A DNA stretch of 57,475 nucleotides from Bacillus sp. V3-13 (GTDB taxonomy: Bacteria; Bacillota; Bacilli; Bacillales; Cytobacillaceae), in NCBI RefSeq assembly GCF_002860165.1, contig NZ_PGUZ01000069.1, forward strand, positions 1 to 57,475, given 5' to 3'. Positions 24,873-33,937 of the stretch are shown here, one piece after another. The position numbers were made by a program, and so were the translations under genes. Within the stretch, counting starts at the first letter, position 1. Each line of letters starts with the position of its first letter. Under the pieces are notes generated by a model that was given only the letters and a program-made list of their open reading frames with translations, had not been told where the DNA came from and searched no databases.

Positions 24873-26645
24873 GTGGCTCGAAAAATAAGTTTTTCTAAAA
24901 AAATCTCAGTTAAGTTGTTGCTATTAATTTCTATTATTATTTTCGTAATTGGCAGTTCCATCGGGGTCATCAGCTATACTTTCGCTAAAAAAGAACTGAT
25001 GAATAGCGGGAAGCTGGATTTAAAGCATTTGGCGGATGGGGTGATTCCAACATTGGAATTGCTCAATGAAGATGTGGAATCAGGCAAGATATCACTTAAA
25101 CAGGCAAAAGATCAGGCAAGAGAAATTTTAAATGGGCCTAAAATCAACAAAGATGGAAAAAAAGTTTATGATTTTTCAAAGACTCCTTATGTATACAAGA
25201 AGGAAGGCTATCTTTTTGCCTATGACTCCAAGGCTCGTGTTGAAATGCACCCTTCTCTGCCAATCGGCGATGATAAGTATGACACGAAAAACAGCACGGG
25301 TGAATATGTGATTCGGAATATTTTAAAAGCGGCACAGGCTGAAAGTCTTGAAGATCATTATTATACATATGGATGGACCAATCCCGGAGAAACGAATGAG
25401 CGTGAAAAAATGGCTTATATGGTTTATTATGAGCCATGGGATTGGCATATCGGAGTCGGCGCATATACGGACGAGTTTTATGCCGGAATCGAACATTTAA
25501 AATTATTAATCTTGATGATTACGGTCGTCATAACAGTAATAAGCCTTGTTGTTTTTCACTTTATTTCCAAGCCAAAAATACGATTGTTGCGTGCTGCTTC
25601 TGACGCATCCATGCTCATTGCCAATGGGCAATTGAATATTCCCAAGTTGGCTGAATCTGAAGACGAGATCGGGCAGCTTGGCGTTTCCTTCAACAAAATG
25701 GCAGCGGGACTTAAGAGCCAAATGGAAAAATTAAGAGAAACCGGTTCAAGTCTTGTATTAGCGGCAACTGAGCTCTCTGCAGTATCTGAAGAGACAAGCG
25801 CGAGCAGTGAGCAAATTGGTGTTGCGATGTCAGAGATTTCAAGAGGTACGGCATCTCAGTCCAGTGATATTGAAGAAACAAGTCGAAGCATTGAGATCCT
25901 GACCGGATCGATTGAAAAAATGAATGAACAGCAGCATGCTATAAAAGAAATTATGTTAAGTTCAGAAAAAGCAACGAATAATGGCAAAATGATCGTAAAT
26001 TCACTTAAACAATCAAACGAGCAATCGATTCAAGCCTCGGATAAGATTAGCATGGGTGTTACAAACCTTTATAATAAAATCCAGGATATTTCGCAAATCA
26101 CCCAATCCATTGAAGGAATCTCCAAGCAGACGAATTTGCTTGCCTTAAATGCAAGTATTGAAGCCGCAAGAGCCGGAGAGCATGGGAAAGGGTTTGCAGT
26201 CGTTGCAGAAGAAGTAAGAAAGCTTGCTGAGGAGTCCAACCAGGCAGCTAAACAGATTCATAATATGATTCTTGGAATCGAACAAGAAACGGAAGCGACT
26301 GTTTTAACAATGGCCGAAACGATCCAATTATCGGCTGAGCTGACCGAAGCCGTTTCCAACACAGAATCTGAATTTGCCGGAATCGAATCAGCCGTTCACC
26401 AAACAATCGCTGCCATTGAACAGTTAAACAAGGAAATTAATACGATAACCGTGCAAAGTGGCGAAATCGCAGCATCGATTCAAAACGTATCTGCCATTTC
26501 CCAGGAGACAGCTGCTTCTACAGAAGAAATTACCGCATCTGTTGATGAACAAATCACGGCTATTTCAAATATTTCAAGGTCAGCCGACAGCCTGACTGCG
26601 ATAGGCGACCAATTAAATTCGATTGTTAAGAGTTACACGTTCTAA
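24873..26645 (+). CDS. Methyl-accepting chemotaxis protein with single Cache sensor
   Basis: A 590-aa chemoreceptor: N-terminal TM (~14-36), an extracellular sCache_2-type domain to ~205 (includes [13 protein letters not shown] and [14 protein letters not shown]), a second TM (~212-232), HAMP (~235-290), and the MCP signalling domain with the hairpin tip [20 protein letters not shown]. sCache domains often bind small carboxylates; the ligand here is unknown. The GTG start follows AAAGGAAGG. Confidence 0.93.
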   Translation: MARKISFSKKISVKLLLLISIIIFVIGSSIGVISYTFAKKELMNSGKLDLKHLADGVIPTLELLNEDVESGKISLKQAKDQAREILNGPKINKDGKKVYDFSKTPYVYKKEGYLFAYDSKARVEMHPSLPIGDDKYDTKNSTGEYVIRNILKAAQAESLEDHYYTYGWTNPGETNEREKMAYMVYYEPWDWHIGVGAYTDEFYAGIEHLKLLILMITVVITVISLVVFHFISKPKIRLLRAASDASMLIANGQLNIPKLAESEDEIGQLGVSFNKMAAGLKSQMEKLRETGSSLVLAATELSAVSEETSASSEQIGVAMSEISRGTASQSSDIEETSRSIEILTGSIEKMNEQQHAIKEIMLSSEKATNNGKMIVNSLKQSNEQSIQASDKISMGVTNLYNKIQDISQITQSIEGISKQTNLLALNASIEAARAGEHGKGFAVVAEEVRKLAEESNQAAKQIHNMILGIEQETEATVLTMAETIQLSAELTEAVSNTESEFAGIESAVHQTIAAIEQLNKEINTITVQSGEIAASIQNVSAISQETAASTEEITASVDEQITAISNISRSADSLTAIGDQLNSIVKSYTF

Positions 26646-26657
26646 AGTAACAACAAC

Positions 26658-26688
26658 GAAAAAACGCTTAGGGTTTCTAAGCGTTTTT
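26658..26688. terminator. Bidirectional terminator between the chemoreceptor and gatB
   Basis: GAAAAAACGCTTAG and CTAAGCGTTTTTTC form a strong stem around a 4-nt loop, between converging genes. Confidence 0.85.
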
Positions 26689-26700
26689 TCATTAGCTTCA

Positions 26701-28128
26701 TTAATGCTTTTGAATTTCCTCAACCAATAGCTTGTTCACCAACGGCGGGTTGGCCTGGCCTTTCGTCGCTTTCATAATTTGCCCGACGAGGAAGCCAATC
26801 GCTTTCGCTTTTCCGCTTTTGTAGTCTTCGATTGACTGTGGATTTGCTTCAAGCACTTCATGAATGATTTTGAGAAGCGCGCCTTCATCAGAGATTTGGA
26901 CGAGCCCTTTCTCTTTCACGATTTTCTCTGCACTTCCGCCTTTTTCAATTAATTCTTTAAACACTTGCTTCGCTATTTTTGATGAAATCGTCCCATTTTC
27001 AATCAGCTTAATCATGCCTGCCAATCCTTCAGGAGCCAGTGCTGTTTCCCCCAGCTCTTTTTGCTCGGCATTCAAGTAGGCTGAGACATCACCCATAATC
27101 CAGTTCGATGCCTGTTTTGCATCCGCACCGGCATTCACGGTTGCTTCAAAGAAATCAGCCATTTCCTTTGTAACGGTTAAGACAGCGGCATCATAGGCTG
27201 GCAAGCCCCATTCCTCGATATAGCGCTTTTTGCGCTGGTCCGGCAATTCAGGGATTTCAGCGCGAATCCGCGCTTTCCACTCGTCATCGATATAAACATC
27301 AAGTAAATCCGGTTCAGGGAAATAGCGATAGTCATCCGAACCTTCTTTTACACGCATTAGTATCGTTGTATTTGTTGCTTCATCATAACGGCGGGTTTCC
27401 TGCTGAATCTCGCCACCGGAACGAAGCACCTCTTCCTGGCGCTTTTCCTCATACTCCAGTCCTTTTCGGACAAAATTGAATGAGTTTAAATTTTTCAGCT
27501 CTGTTTTTGTACCGAATTGTTCCTGGCCGGCAGGACGGAGGGAAATGTTAGCGTCACAGCGCAGTGAGCCTTCTTCCATTTTGCAATCGGAAACACCGGT
27601 ATATTGGATAATCGACTTTAACTTCTCCAAGTATGCATACGCTTCTTCCGGAGTGCGGATGTCAGGCTCAGAAACGATTTCAATTAATGGTGTACCCTGG
27701 CGGTTGAGATCGACCAACGAATAGCCTTGTTCGTGAGTCAATTTCCCGGCATCTTCCTCCAAATGGAGCCGGGTAATGCCGATTTTTTTCTTTTCCCCGT
27801 TCACTTCAATCTCAATCCAGCCGTGTTCGCCAATCGGTTTATCAAACTGTGAAATTTGATAGGCTTTCGGATTATCGGGATAAAAATAGTTTTTCCGGTC
27901 AAACTTCGTAACCGAAGCAATTTCACAATTCAAAGCCATCGCGGCTTTTATCGCAAATTCGACTGCTTTTTTATTTAACACCGGCAGCACGCCAGGATAC
28001 CCCAGCTCGACCACGCTTGTGTTCGTGTTTGGTTCAGCACCAAAATGATTCGGGCTCGCTGAAAAAATTTTCGAATCTGTTTTCAATTCCACGTGCACTT
28101 CCAGTCCAATCACCGTTTCAAAGTTCAT
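26701..28128 (-). CDS. gatB: Asp/Glu-tRNA amidotransferase subunit B
   Basis: A 475-aa kinase/tRNA-binding subunit of GatCAB, which turns Glu-tRNA(Gln) into Gln-tRNA(Gln) (and Asp-tRNA(Asn) into Asn-tRNA(Asn)). Signatures: [60 protein letters not shown]-terminal YqeY-like tail ([18 protein letters not shown]). Twelve bases separate it from gatA. B. subtilis lacks GlnRS, so this complex is essential there. Confidence 0.97.
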   Translation of the reverse strand: MNFETVIGLEVHVELKTDSKIFSASPNHFGAEPNTNTSVVELGYPGVLPVLNKKAVEFAIKAAMALNCEIASVTKFDRKNYFYPDNPKAYQISQFDKPIGEHGWIEIEVNGEKKKIGITRLHLEEDAGKLTHEQGYSLVDLNRQGTPLIEIVSEPDIRTPEEAYAYLEKLKSIIQYTGVSDCKMEEGSLRCDANISLRPAGQEQFGTKTELKNLNSFNFVRKGLEYEEKRQEEVLRSGGEIQQETRRYDEATNTTILMRVKEGSDDYRYFPEPDLLDVYIDDEWKARIRAEIPELPDQRKKRYIEEWGLPAYDAAVLTVTKEMADFFEATVNAGADAKQASNWIMGDVSAYLNAEQKELGETALAPEGLAGMIKLIENGTISSKIAKQVFKELIEKGGSAEKIVKEKGLVQISDEGALLKIIHEVLEANPQSIEDYKSGKAKAIGFLVGQIMKATKGQANPPLVNKLLVEEIQKH

Positions 28129-28140
28129 CTTCTCACCCCT

Positions 28141-29589
28141 TTACAGTTGCGGTTTTTGTTTATGAAATTCGGTTGCCTGTTCGAATGCATGGGCAACCCG
28201 GTAGACCGTACTTTCATCAAAATGCTTCCCGATAATTTGCAGCCCGAGCGGCAGACCATTCGCAAAGCCATTCGGAACAGAAATTCCCGGCACCCCTGCA
28301 AGGTTAACCGGAATCGTTAAAATATCATTTGCATACATCGTCAGCGGATCATCGATCTTCTCGCCAATTTTAAACGCGGGTGTCGGAGTCGTCGGCCCGA
28401 TAATGACATCATATTTTTCAAACACATCTTCAAAATCTTTTTTAATCAGCGTCCGAACCTTCTGTGCTTTTTTGTAATAAGCATCATAATATCCGGAGCT
28501 TAACGCAAACGTCCCAAGCATAATCCGCCGTTTCACCTCATCACCAAAGCCTTCAGCGCGCGTTTTCTTATAGAGATCGATTAAGTTCTGGGCATCAGGC
28601 GTGCGGTAACCGTAACGGACACCGTCAAAACGGGCGAGGTTCGCTGATGCTTCAGAGGAAGACAGCAAATAATAAGTGGCGAGCGCATATTTGGAATGCG
28701 GCAGGGAAACCTCTTCCCAGACAGCACCAAGCTTTTCTAGTACCTTTAAAGATTCCAGAACCGATTGGCGTGCTTCTTCACCGACTCCTTCACCAAGATA
28801 TTCTTTCGGAACGGCAATTTTCAAGCCTTTCACATCGCCCGTTAAAGCTTCAACAAAATTCGGTACATCCATATTCACGGAAGTGGAGTCGTGTGGATCA
28901 TGGCCTGATATAGCCTGAAGCAAATAAGCATTATCTTCGACCGTGCGCGTAATTGGCCCAATCTGGTCGAGAGAGGAAGCAAATGCAATCAGCCCGAAGC
29001 GGGAAACACGGCCATATGTTGGCTTTAAACCAACCACACCGCAGAATGAAGCAGGCTGGCGAATTGAACCGCCTGTATCAGACCCGAGTGAAAACAGAAC
29101 TTGTCCAGCAGCAACAGAAGCAGCAGAGCCTCCGGAGGAACCGCCTGGTACCGTTTCAAGATTCCATGGGTTTTGCGTTTTATGAAAACCTGAATTTTCA
29201 TTCGATGATCCCATCGCAAACTCGTCCATATTTAATTTGCCGATCGTGATTGTTCCGGCAGCCTGAAGTTTTTGCGTAACGGTTGCATCATAAATAGGGT
29301 CAAAGTTTTCAAGGATTTTGCTTCCGGCTGTGGTGCGCAAGCCTTTCGTGACAATATTGTCCTTTAGGCCAATTGGCATACCGAACAAAGGACCCTTCGA
29401 TTCCTCTTGACCATCCAACCGTTTTGCTGTAGCACGCGCGTTCTCTTCATCCAGCGTTAAAAATGCATGAACCTTGTCTTCAACAGTTGCTATTCGCTTA
29501 TAGGATTCATCAACAAGATCCGATACGCTGATCTCTTTTTTATTTAATCGTTCATAAAGCTCTGAAACCTTCTGGTCTAATAAACTCAT
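28141..29589 (-). CDS. gatA: Glutamyl-tRNA(Gln) amidotransferase subunit A
   Basis: A 482-aa amidase-signature enzyme that releases ammonia from glutamine. The catalytic Lys-cisSer-Ser triad is in PIGLKDNI (Lys), and [16 protein letters not shown] with the preceding [15 protein letters not shown]. Length agrees with B. subtilis GatA (485 aa). Middle gene of gatC-gatA-gatB. Confidence 0.97.
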   Translation of the reverse strand: MSLLDQKVSELYERLNKKEISVSDLVDESYKRIATVEDKVHAFLTLDEENARATAKRLDGQEESKGPLFGMPIGLKDNIVTKGLRTTAGSKILENFDPIYDATVTQKLQAAGTITIGKLNMDEFAMGSSNENSGFHKTQNPWNLETVPGGSSGGSAASVAAGQVLFSLGSDTGGSIRQPASFCGVVGLKPTYGRVSRFGLIAFASSLDQIGPITRTVEDNAYLLQAISGHDPHDSTSVNMDVPNFVEALTGDVKGLKIAVPKEYLGEGVGEEARQSVLESLKVLEKLGAVWEEVSLPHSKYALATYYLLSSSEASANLARFDGVRYGYRTPDAQNLIDLYKKTRAEGFGDEVKRRIMLGTFALSSGYYDAYYKKAQKVRTLIKKDFEDVFEKYDVIIGPTTPTPAFKIGEKIDDPLTMYANDILTIPVNLAGVPGISVPNGFANGLPLGLQIIGKHFDESTVYRVAHAFEQATEFHKQKPQL

Positions 29590-29601
29590 GTTTCTCCCTC
29601 C

Positions 29602-29892
29602 TTACTCTAAAATCGACGGAACCTTGAACTGCCCCTTTTCGTGCTCAGGTGCATTTTTCAGAACCTCTTCACGCGGCAGCCCCTTTTCCGGCTTGTCCTC
29701 TCTCATGACGTTTTTCATATTTAAAACGTGGGCTGTTGGTTCAACACCGTCCGTATTTACTTCATTCAGTTCCTCCGCAAAGGAAATAATCGCATCAAGC
29801 TGCTTTGTGAATTTTTCTGCTTCTTCTTCCGTGATTGCCAGTCTTGCCAGGTTTGCAACGTGCTGTACCTGATCCTTAGAAATCCTTGACAT
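29602..29892 (-). CDS. gatC: Glutamyl-tRNA(Gln) amidotransferase subunit C
   Basis: A 96-aa helical subunit that holds GatA and GatB together; starts [18 protein letters not shown] and ends FKVPSILE as in other bacilli. I start at ATG 29892 because GGAGGTGACG lies just upstream; a longer frame runs through the promoter region. First gene of the operon. Confidence 0.97.
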   Translation of the reverse strand: MSRISKDQVQHVANLARLAITEEEAEKFTKQLDAIISFAEELNEVNTDGVEPTAHVLNMKNVMREDKPEKGLPREEVLKNAPEHEKGQFKVPSILE

Positions 29893-30249
29893 ACTCGTCA
29901 CCTCCAAAAATGTTCGAACAGTCACAATAATTATGATCATATCAAAATTTGCTTGAATTAAGCAACAATCGCCCGGCTTTTCCTTATGAAAATATCAATG
30001 ATTTTTTATTGTTGTAAAGTTTGGCGAAAAAACAAATTACCCATTGGAGCCAGCCTTATTTTATAATGGAAATACAAGATGTGAAGGGGAACAACTGGAT
30101 CATAAGAAATTTTTAGGAGAGCATACAAGGGGGAGATGGAGTGAAGAAAAATCAGCCTGTCTTGTCGATAAAAAAATCCGCTCTGGAAAAAGCGCTTTTT
30201 ATATGATTAAAATGTACAGGTTGAAATAAAGCGGGCTTGTCGTGCCGCT
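29893..30249. other. Intergenic region between gatC and yueI
   Basis: Holds TATAAT at 30062-30067 on the plus strand, a GGGGGAGATGG ribosome-binding-like site near 30130, a 21-codon frame from GTG (about 30140) that ends within a small GC hairpin, and a strong bidirectional terminator at 30224-30258. It could be a small independent transcript. No conserved gene is recognisable. Confidence 0.3.
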
Positions 30250-30258
30250 TTATTTTTT
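30224..30258. terminator. Terminator downstream of yueI
   Basis: AAATAAAGCGG and CCGCTTTATTT (11-bp perfect stem, 10-nt loop) followed by TTT on the plus strand. It lies right at the end of the minus-strand yueI gene. Confidence 0.75.
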
Positions 30259-30693
30259 GAAAACTTTATGAAAGAAAGAAAAAATTCCTCGTTTCTTTTT
30301 TGTTGCTGTATCTTCCGGTTTCACTTTTTTCTTAATCTCGATATCTTCTTTATCAATTGCATGGCTGTAGGCGAGAACAAGACCGATCTCTGTATCCTGC
30401 TCTTTATTGGTTACAATCGTGTATTCAAGCCTGTATTTCTTGGCAATTTTAATGTATTTGGACAAATCGCCGTAATCCATATCTCCATTTAAGTAAAGAT
30501 GGGCATTTGGATTTTGCTTCATGAGTGTCTCGGCTTCTTCGTATATTCCCGCTTCCCTAATTTGCTGTTTCGTTAACACTCCTACGATCCGTTCACGAAG
30601 CGTTCCCAAAAACTTTCGCCTTTCATCAGGCTTCGTTTCCTTCTGACCGTGTATTCCCTGCTGGATATAATCATCCACACTCGATTTTGCCAA
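30250..30693 (-). CDS. yueI: YueI family protein (DUF1694)
   Basis: A 147-aa soluble protein of a Firmicute family without known function. Conserved parts: DDYIQQGIHGQKETKPDERRKFLGTLRERI, NAHLYLNGDMDYG-x-LSKYIKIAKKY and TEIGLVLAYSHAI. The C-terminal tail is basic (KKKRGIFSFFHKVFKK) and could touch membrane or RNA. The TTG start at 30693 (LAKSSVDDY) follows GGGAGGTG; the longer frame upstream is not family-like. In B. subtilis yueI neighbours yueJ-yueK (pncA-pncB); here those lie 20 kb away. Confidence 0.85.
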   Translation of the reverse strand: MAKSSVDDYIQQGIHGQKETKPDERRKFLGTLRERIVGVLTKQQIREAGIYEEAETLMKQNPNAHLYLNGDMDYGDLSKYIKIAKKYRLEYTIVTNKEQDTEIGLVLAYSHAIDKEDIEIKKKVKPEDTATKKKRGIFSFFHKVFKK

Positions 30694-30785
30694 ACTGGGC
30701 ACCTCCCATACCTTAAGGCTACTATTATCTATGCCGCTGCGTCTAAAAAAGTGCTCATTGAAAAGGATTTCCCTATAATGCATAA

Positions 30786-30851
30786 AAAAACCCCTTCTTC
30801 CTTATAAAGAAAAACGAAATTTTTCCGTCTTGCTTTTATAAGGTAAGAAGG
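30786..30851 (-). terminator. Terminator of aceA
   Basis: A long imperfect stem: CCCTTCTTACCTTATAAA and TTTATAAGGAAGAAGGGG on the minus strand, followed by TTTTTTT. Confidence 0.75.
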
Positions 30852-30912
30852 GAATGATAGGGAGAAATTAGGTATTAGCTTGCATCAGAAATAGATTACG
30901 GTGCTAAAGGGT

Positions 30913-32196
30913 TTAAGAAGCAGTAAACTGGGCTTCTTCTGTCGATCCTTTTAAAGCGGTTGTCGACGACGTTCCGCCTGTTATGACCATCGACACTTGA
31001 TCAAAATAGCCTGTTCCAACTTCACGCTGATGCCTTGTTGCTGTATATCCATGTTCTTCACTTGCAAATTCAGCTTCCTGGAGCTCTGAATACGCTGCCA
31101 TTCCGCGTTCCTTATAACCGCGGGCTAGCTCAAACATGCTGTGGTTCAAGGCATGGAAGCCAGCCAATGTTACAAATTGGAACTTGTAGCCCATTTTTCC
31201 AAGCTCGATTTGGAATTGGGCAATCGTTTGATCATCGAGTTTCTTCTTCCAGTTGAAAGATGGTGAGCAATTATAGGCTAACAGCTTACCAGGATATTTC
31301 GCATGGATGGCTTCGGCAAATTGTCTTGCTTCCTCAATATTGGGCTCTGATGTTTCGCACCAGATTAAATCTGCGTATGGAGCATAGGCAAGGCCCCGGG
31401 CGATTGCCTGTTCCAATCCCGCTTCGACGCGGAAAAATCCTTCCGGAGTGCGCTCACCTGTAATAAACGGCGCATCATATGGATCCACATCGCTCGTAAT
31501 CAAATCCGCTGCATTCGCATCTGTCCGTGCAACCAATACGGTTGGGACCCCCATCACATCCGCTGCCAGGCGCGCCGCAATTAAATTGCGGATAGCTGTC
31601 TGTGTCGGCAATAATACCTTGCCTCCAAGATGTCCGCATTTCTTCTCGGATGACAGCTGGTCCTCAAAATGAACGCCTGCAGCGCCTGCTTCAATCATCC
31701 CTTTCATTAATTCGAAGACATTCAATTGGCCGCCAAAGCCTGCTTCTGCATCTGCAACAATTGGTGCAAACCAGTCAATCGAGTTGTCACCTTCAGAATG
31801 ATGAATTTGGTCGGCTCTTTGCAGCGCCTGGTTAATCCGCTTTACCACGTTCGGTACGCTGTTCGCAGGATACAGGCTTTGATCCGGATACATATGCCCG
31901 GAAAGATTGGCATCTGCAGCCACTTGCCACCCGCTTAAATAAATCGCTTTTAGCCCGGCTTTTACTTGTTGGACTGCCTGATTTCCGGTTAAAGCGCCGA
32001 GGGCATTCACAAAATCCTCTTGATTGATAAGGTTCCAGAGCTTTTCTGCTCCCCGGCGCGCTAAAGTATGTTCAATATCAATTGAACCGCGCAGCTTGAT
32101 CACATCCTCTGCCGAGTACGGACGGGTAACCCCCCGCCAGCGTGGATCCAACTCCCAGCTTTCCTGCAACTCTTGCACTCTTTCATCTGTCATCAT
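30913..32196 (-). CDS. aceA: Isocitrate lyase
   Basis: A 427-aa enzyme that cleaves isocitrate to glyoxylate and succinate in the glyoxylate shunt. The catalytic loop K185-K186-C187-G188-H189 ([10 protein letters not shown]) and the substrate regions [10 protein letters not shown] and [12 protein letters not shown] are intact. GGAGGAAAAA precedes the start. Malate synthase, its usual partner, is not in the window. The gene has its own promoter, a leader palindrome and a terminator, so it is a single-gene unit. Confidence 0.97.
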   Translation of the reverse strand: MMTDERVQELQESWELDPRWRGVTRPYSAEDVIKLRGSIDIEHTLARRGAEKLWNLINQEDFVNALGALTGNQAVQQVKAGLKAIYLSGWQVAADANLSGHMYPDQSLYPANSVPNVVKRINQALQRADQIHHSEGDNSIDWFAPIVADAEAGFGGQLNVFELMKGMIEAGAAGVHFEDQLSSEKKCGHLGGKVLLPTQTAIRNLIAARLAADVMGVPTVLVARTDANAADLITSDVDPYDAPFITGERTPEGFFRVEAGLEQAIARGLAYAPYADLIWCETSEPNIEEARQFAEAIHAKYPGKLLAYNCSPSFNWKKKLDDQTIAQFQIELGKMGYKFQFVTLAGFHALNHSMFELARGYKERGMAAYSELQEAEFASEEHGYTATRHQREVGTGYFDQVSMVITGGTSSTTALKGSTEEAQFTAS

Positions 32197-32236
32197 TTTT
32201 TCCTCCTAAAAATGGTCTTATTTAACTATAAAATTA

Positions 32237-32256
32237 CATAACTTTGTAAAGTTATG
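32237..32256. promoter_or_regulatory. Palindromic operator in the aceA leader
   Basis: CATAACTTT, GT, AAAGTTATG: perfect 9-bp arms. It lies between the aceA promoter (32317-32344) and its start codon (32196), so a bound repressor would block transcription by roadblock. The regulator is unknown. Confidence 0.55.
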
Positions 32257-32316
32257 AAATCAACAACCTGTACTTTGCTTAATTTGTTATAATACAACGA
32301 ATTTATTCATGTTTGT

Positions 32317-32344
32317 ATTATATAACAGGGATTCGAAAATGCAA
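32317..32344 (-). promoter_or_regulatory. Sigma-A-like promoter of aceA
   Basis: TTGCAT (32344-32339), a 16-nt spacer and a perfect TATAAT (32322-32317). Confidence 0.55.
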
Positions 32345-32532
32345 ACTGTTTTTATGTGATTTTTCAGAATTTTATTTCGACAAATATTTTTATAAACTTT
32401 TGTATCAAAATGCTCTGTTTGTGTTCTTTTTGGGAGAAAAATGATAAAATTTGATGGATTGATCGTTGTTTTATTCCAATTATAGGTAATATTTTCTAAT
32501 AAATTACTTTTATAGATATTTAGTTAGAGTAA

Positions 32533-32625
32533 TTAAGCGAAAAGTAGACGGAATTAAGCGAAAGCGCCTGTGATTTAAGCGAAAAAATCAAGAATTAAGC
32601 GAAAATCAGCTTTATTTAAGCGAAA
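32533..32625 (+). repeat. Five TTAAGCGAAA direct repeats at ~21-bp spacing
   Basis: The 10-mer TTAAGCGAAA, preceded by A/T (AATTAAGCGAAA or ATTTAAGCGAAA), begins at 32533, 32554, 32575, 32595 and 32616. The spacings are 21, 21, 20 and 21, i.e. two helical turns. The ten or so bases between copies are unrelated, so the spacing rather than the spacer is conserved. There is no inverted symmetry and no open reading frame. The region lies between the aceA promoter and the terminator of the hydrolase gene. Confidence 0.9.
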
Positions 32626-32667
32626 CCATTATTTGCAACTCCACAGACACTACTCCAACCAAAAATA

Positions 32668-32698
32668 AAAAAACCGACCTGAAAAAAAAGCCGGTTTT
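32668..32698 (-). terminator. Terminator of the alpha/beta hydrolase gene
   Basis: On the minus strand AAAACCGGC pairs with GTCGGTTTT (imperfect) around a T-rich loop, followed by TTTATTTTT. Confidence 0.6.
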
Positions 32699-32711
32699 CG
32701 TAAGAGGTGAT

Positions 32712-33479
32712 TTATTTTTTAATAGAAAAATATTTTCTAAGCCAGTCGATCGACAACTGTTCAATTATGGATAAGTGATTCATAAAGCTGTGGCCAGCAC
32801 CTTCAATGACTGTTAATTGCGATTCAGCTGGCAGCCATTTCATCCCTGCTCGCGAATTCTTTGCCAACAGCTTCTCTTCCCAGTCTTCATCGCCATGGAT
32901 AATTAAAACCGGACAAGTAATCCGCTTCAAAACCTCTTCCTGGTTAAACTGTTCAAAATCCAGAAGCATCTGTTTTTCGATGATCACGGCCTTTCGGCTG
33001 CCTCCATTTTGGTATTCTGTTATATAACCTGTTTCATTGAGTTCCTGTAATTGTAATTTAGAAAAATGTTCATCCCAGTTATATTTGACAGGACCAGTTG
33101 ATGCACCCGTTAAAATCATGGTTGAGATATTTTCAGGATCAAATGCTTCTAAACAAACTCGGCTGCCAAAGCTGTGCCCATACAAAGCAATCTGTGAATA
33201 ATCCTGCTCGGTTACAAACTTTATGGCCGATTTCAAATCATCAATTTGTTTTGCGAGTGTCAAGCTGTCATCATCACTTTCACCGCAACCGCTGAAATCA
33301 AAAGCGAGAGCATTGTATCCCTGCTCTTGAAATGTATTGGCAAACCGGTCAAAACGGCCTCTGGACGATTTATCTGACGTAAAACCGTGACACATAATAA
33401 TGACCGCTTTGGAGTCTGCCTCAAAAAAATTCCCGACCAGGTTCAAGCCACGTGAATTTTTAAAACTTACCTTTACAAT
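32712..33479 (-). CDS. Alpha/beta hydrolase (serine esterase/peptidase-like)
   Basis: About 255 aa with the hydrolase triad in view: the nucleophile elbow GHSFGS, Asp in IIHGDED and His in GAGHSF. The oxyanion region is MCHGFTSDKSSRGRF. The first conventional start is TTG 33446, but VKVSFKNSRG, which is typical N-terminal sequence of this family, continues upstream to ATT codons at 33482/33479, right after an AAGGGGTGG ribosome binding site. I extend it to 33479 and treat the ATT start as provisional. Substrate unknown. Single gene with its own terminator. Confidence 0.85.
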   Translation of the reverse strand: MVKVSFKNSRGLNLVGNFFEADSKAVIIMCHGFTSDKSSRGRFDRFANTFQEQGYNALAFDFSGCGESDDDSLTLAKQIDDLKSAIKFVTEQDYSQIALYGHSFGSRVCLEAFDPENISTMILTGASTGPVKYNWDEHFSKLQLQELNETGYITEYQNGGSRKAVIIEKQMLLDFEQFNQEEVLKRITCPVLIIHGDEDWEEKLLAKNSRAGMKWLPAESQLTVIEGAGHSFMNHLSIIEQLSIDWLRKYFSIKK

Positions 33480-33937
33480 AATAAACCACCCCTTCGTACT
33501 ATCGGCAGCCTTTCCTAATCTGATTTAACAAGCTTTCGTAAAACCTTTGCAGATGAGGTTCAATCGATTTAATATTCTCACTGCGAAAACTTCTTTTTCT
33601 GGTATTATTACAGGATCGAAATTATTGGATTTAATGCGTTTAATAAACATTTCGCTTCCTGCTTTATTGAAAAATTAAGTTCATTATCTATTTTTCTACA
33701 TTTTTTTCAAGGACTCCTTTTGTTTCGATGAATAGTCATCAAAAAAATCTCTGTTATGTTTTGAGCATAGAAAAAGGAGTACCTCCCCCAATTCCCGAAA
33801 AACTTAAGTCGCGGCCCAAACTTTTGGAAAGTGGAGGAACACTCCCAAAACTTCAAAAGCAATTGTTTATATATGATTCAGACTCTACTAACGATTCGAA
33901 GCTATAACTATGAAAAATTTTATCTTTCGAAAGATGT
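33480..33937. other. Non-coding gap between the hydrolase gene and acoR
   Basis: About 460 bp with no supported reading frame on either strand. It contains A/T-rich sequence and a G/C-rich patch around 33775-33850, in which CTCCCCCAATTCCC and GGAGGAACACTCCC stand out, but no full hairpin or known motif was found. Confidence 0.5.

Noticed and set aside
30044-30229. 61-codon plus-strand frame upstream of the yueI terminator
   Set aside because: Starts at a TTG without ribosome binding site and shows no protein-like pattern; described only as an intergenic region.
32533-32625. DnaA-box or plasmid iteron origin
   Set aside because: The 10-mer TTAAGCGAAA does not match the DnaA box (TTATCCACA), and no rep gene or AT-rich unwinding region adjoins it.
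33775-33850. Terminator or riboswitch in the gap before acoR
   Set aside because: Some complementary G/C-rich strings occur but do not form a stable stem with a U-run, and no conserved riboswitch block was seen.
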